Source: Triparma columacea
Lineage: Eukaryota; Sar; Bolidophyceae; Parmales; Triparmaceae
Length of the DNA stretch: 53,469 nucleotides
Direction: 5' to 3'
NCBI GenBank assembly: GCA_030267965.1
Contig: BRYA01001479.1
Coordinates: forward strand, 5,355 to 58,823
Position numbers and translations under genes: made by a program. This document shows, piece by piece, positions 53,430 to 53,469 of this stretch. Positions within the stretch are counted from its first letter, which is position 1; the number at the start of each line of letters is the position of its first letter. The notes beneath the pieces were generated by a model that saw only the letters and a list, made by a program, of their open reading frames with translations, searched no databases and was not told the origin of the DNA.

Positions 53430-53469
<40 letters not shown>
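53060..53469 (+). CDS. Possible 5' end of a divergent gene, unknown
   Basis: An ATG at 53060 opens 13 codons to a donor-like CAG|GTACGT at 53098. An acceptor at 53382 (GTTGTTGCAG) rejoins in phase 0 and codes AWKEDEGKGMSQSAHLG until the terminal G-run. Alternatively the frame runs on as a 66-codon single-exon ORF to 53260. A divergent start facing the FKBP-fusion gene fits the layout of the window. The product is not recognised. Confidence 0.35.
53430..53469. repeat. Terminal 40-G homopolymer
   Basis: The last 40 bases are all G. No natural repeat elsewhere in the window approaches this length, so a sequencing or assembly artefact at a contig or gap edge is likely. Confidence 0.9.

Noticed and set aside
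1..53469. CRISPR arrays, bacterial operons, rRNA, tRNA or transposase genes
   Set aside because: None seen on either strand; introns and domain types show eukaryotic nuclear DNA. tRNA detection by eye is not reliable, so a missed one is possible.

Overview
The window is nuclear DNA of a compact, intron-rich eukaryote, most likely a photosynthetic stramenopile alga of the bolidophyte/Parmales or pelagophyte type. The main support is one predicted plastid preprotein carrying the heterokont ASAF cleavage motif, mucin-like Thr/Pro-rich surface proteins, and short (about 70-140 nt) GTGAG/GTAAG introns with CTAAC-like branch sites and a recurring TTCGCTCGTCGCAG-like 3' end. The lineage is an inference, not a search result. 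All gene models below were assembled by reading splice sites and checking that every exon junction keeps frame; no transcript data were available.

Left end (1-4.8 kb): a minus-strand gene with tandemly duplicated short exons running off the window, a truncated carnitine acyltransferase, one unknown minus-strand gene, and a 0.22-kb diverged direct repeat. Next (4.9-9.1 kb) is a plus-strand gene of at least twelve exons encoding a helical-repeat plus coiled-coil protein. It converges on a giant minus-strand cysteine-rich secreted or surface protein (9.2-15.3 kb).

Middle (15.6-39 kb): alternating genes, mostly arranged as divergent and convergent pairs with only 46-110 bp between converging stops. 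They are a polytopic membrane APP1-type phosphatidate phosphatase, an LRR protein with a Glu/Gly-Pro repeat, a BAH-ELM2-SANT chromatin protein, an RGS-domain AGC kinase (GRK-like), a PAK1IP1/Mak11-like WD40 ribosome-biogenesis factor, a METTL21-like methyltransferase, an ALDH22/Msc7-like membrane aldehyde dehydrogenase, a Spinster-like MFS carrier, a Bem46/ABHD-like membrane hydrolase, a PNPOx-like flavoprotein, a plastid-targeted membrane protein and a coiled-coil protein.

Right end (39.2-53.5 kb): a tandem pair of very large receptor kinases. Each has a signal peptide, two SRCR domains, cysteine-rich modules, a filamin-like region, one membrane span, a TKL-like kinase and a coiled-coil tail with repeated short motifs. 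Upstream lies a single gene fusing IQ/WW motifs, a SAM domain and an FKBP prolyl isomerase. The sequence ends in a 40-G homopolymer.

Functionally the window is mixed (signalling, lipid metabolism, chromatin, ribosome assembly), as expected for a eukaryotic chromosome. The most notable content is the receptor-kinase pair with its shared tail motifs and a kinase-domain identity tract, the IQ/WW-SAM-FKBP fusion, the RGS-kinase, the repeated exon/intron unit at the left edge, and the stereotyped introns.
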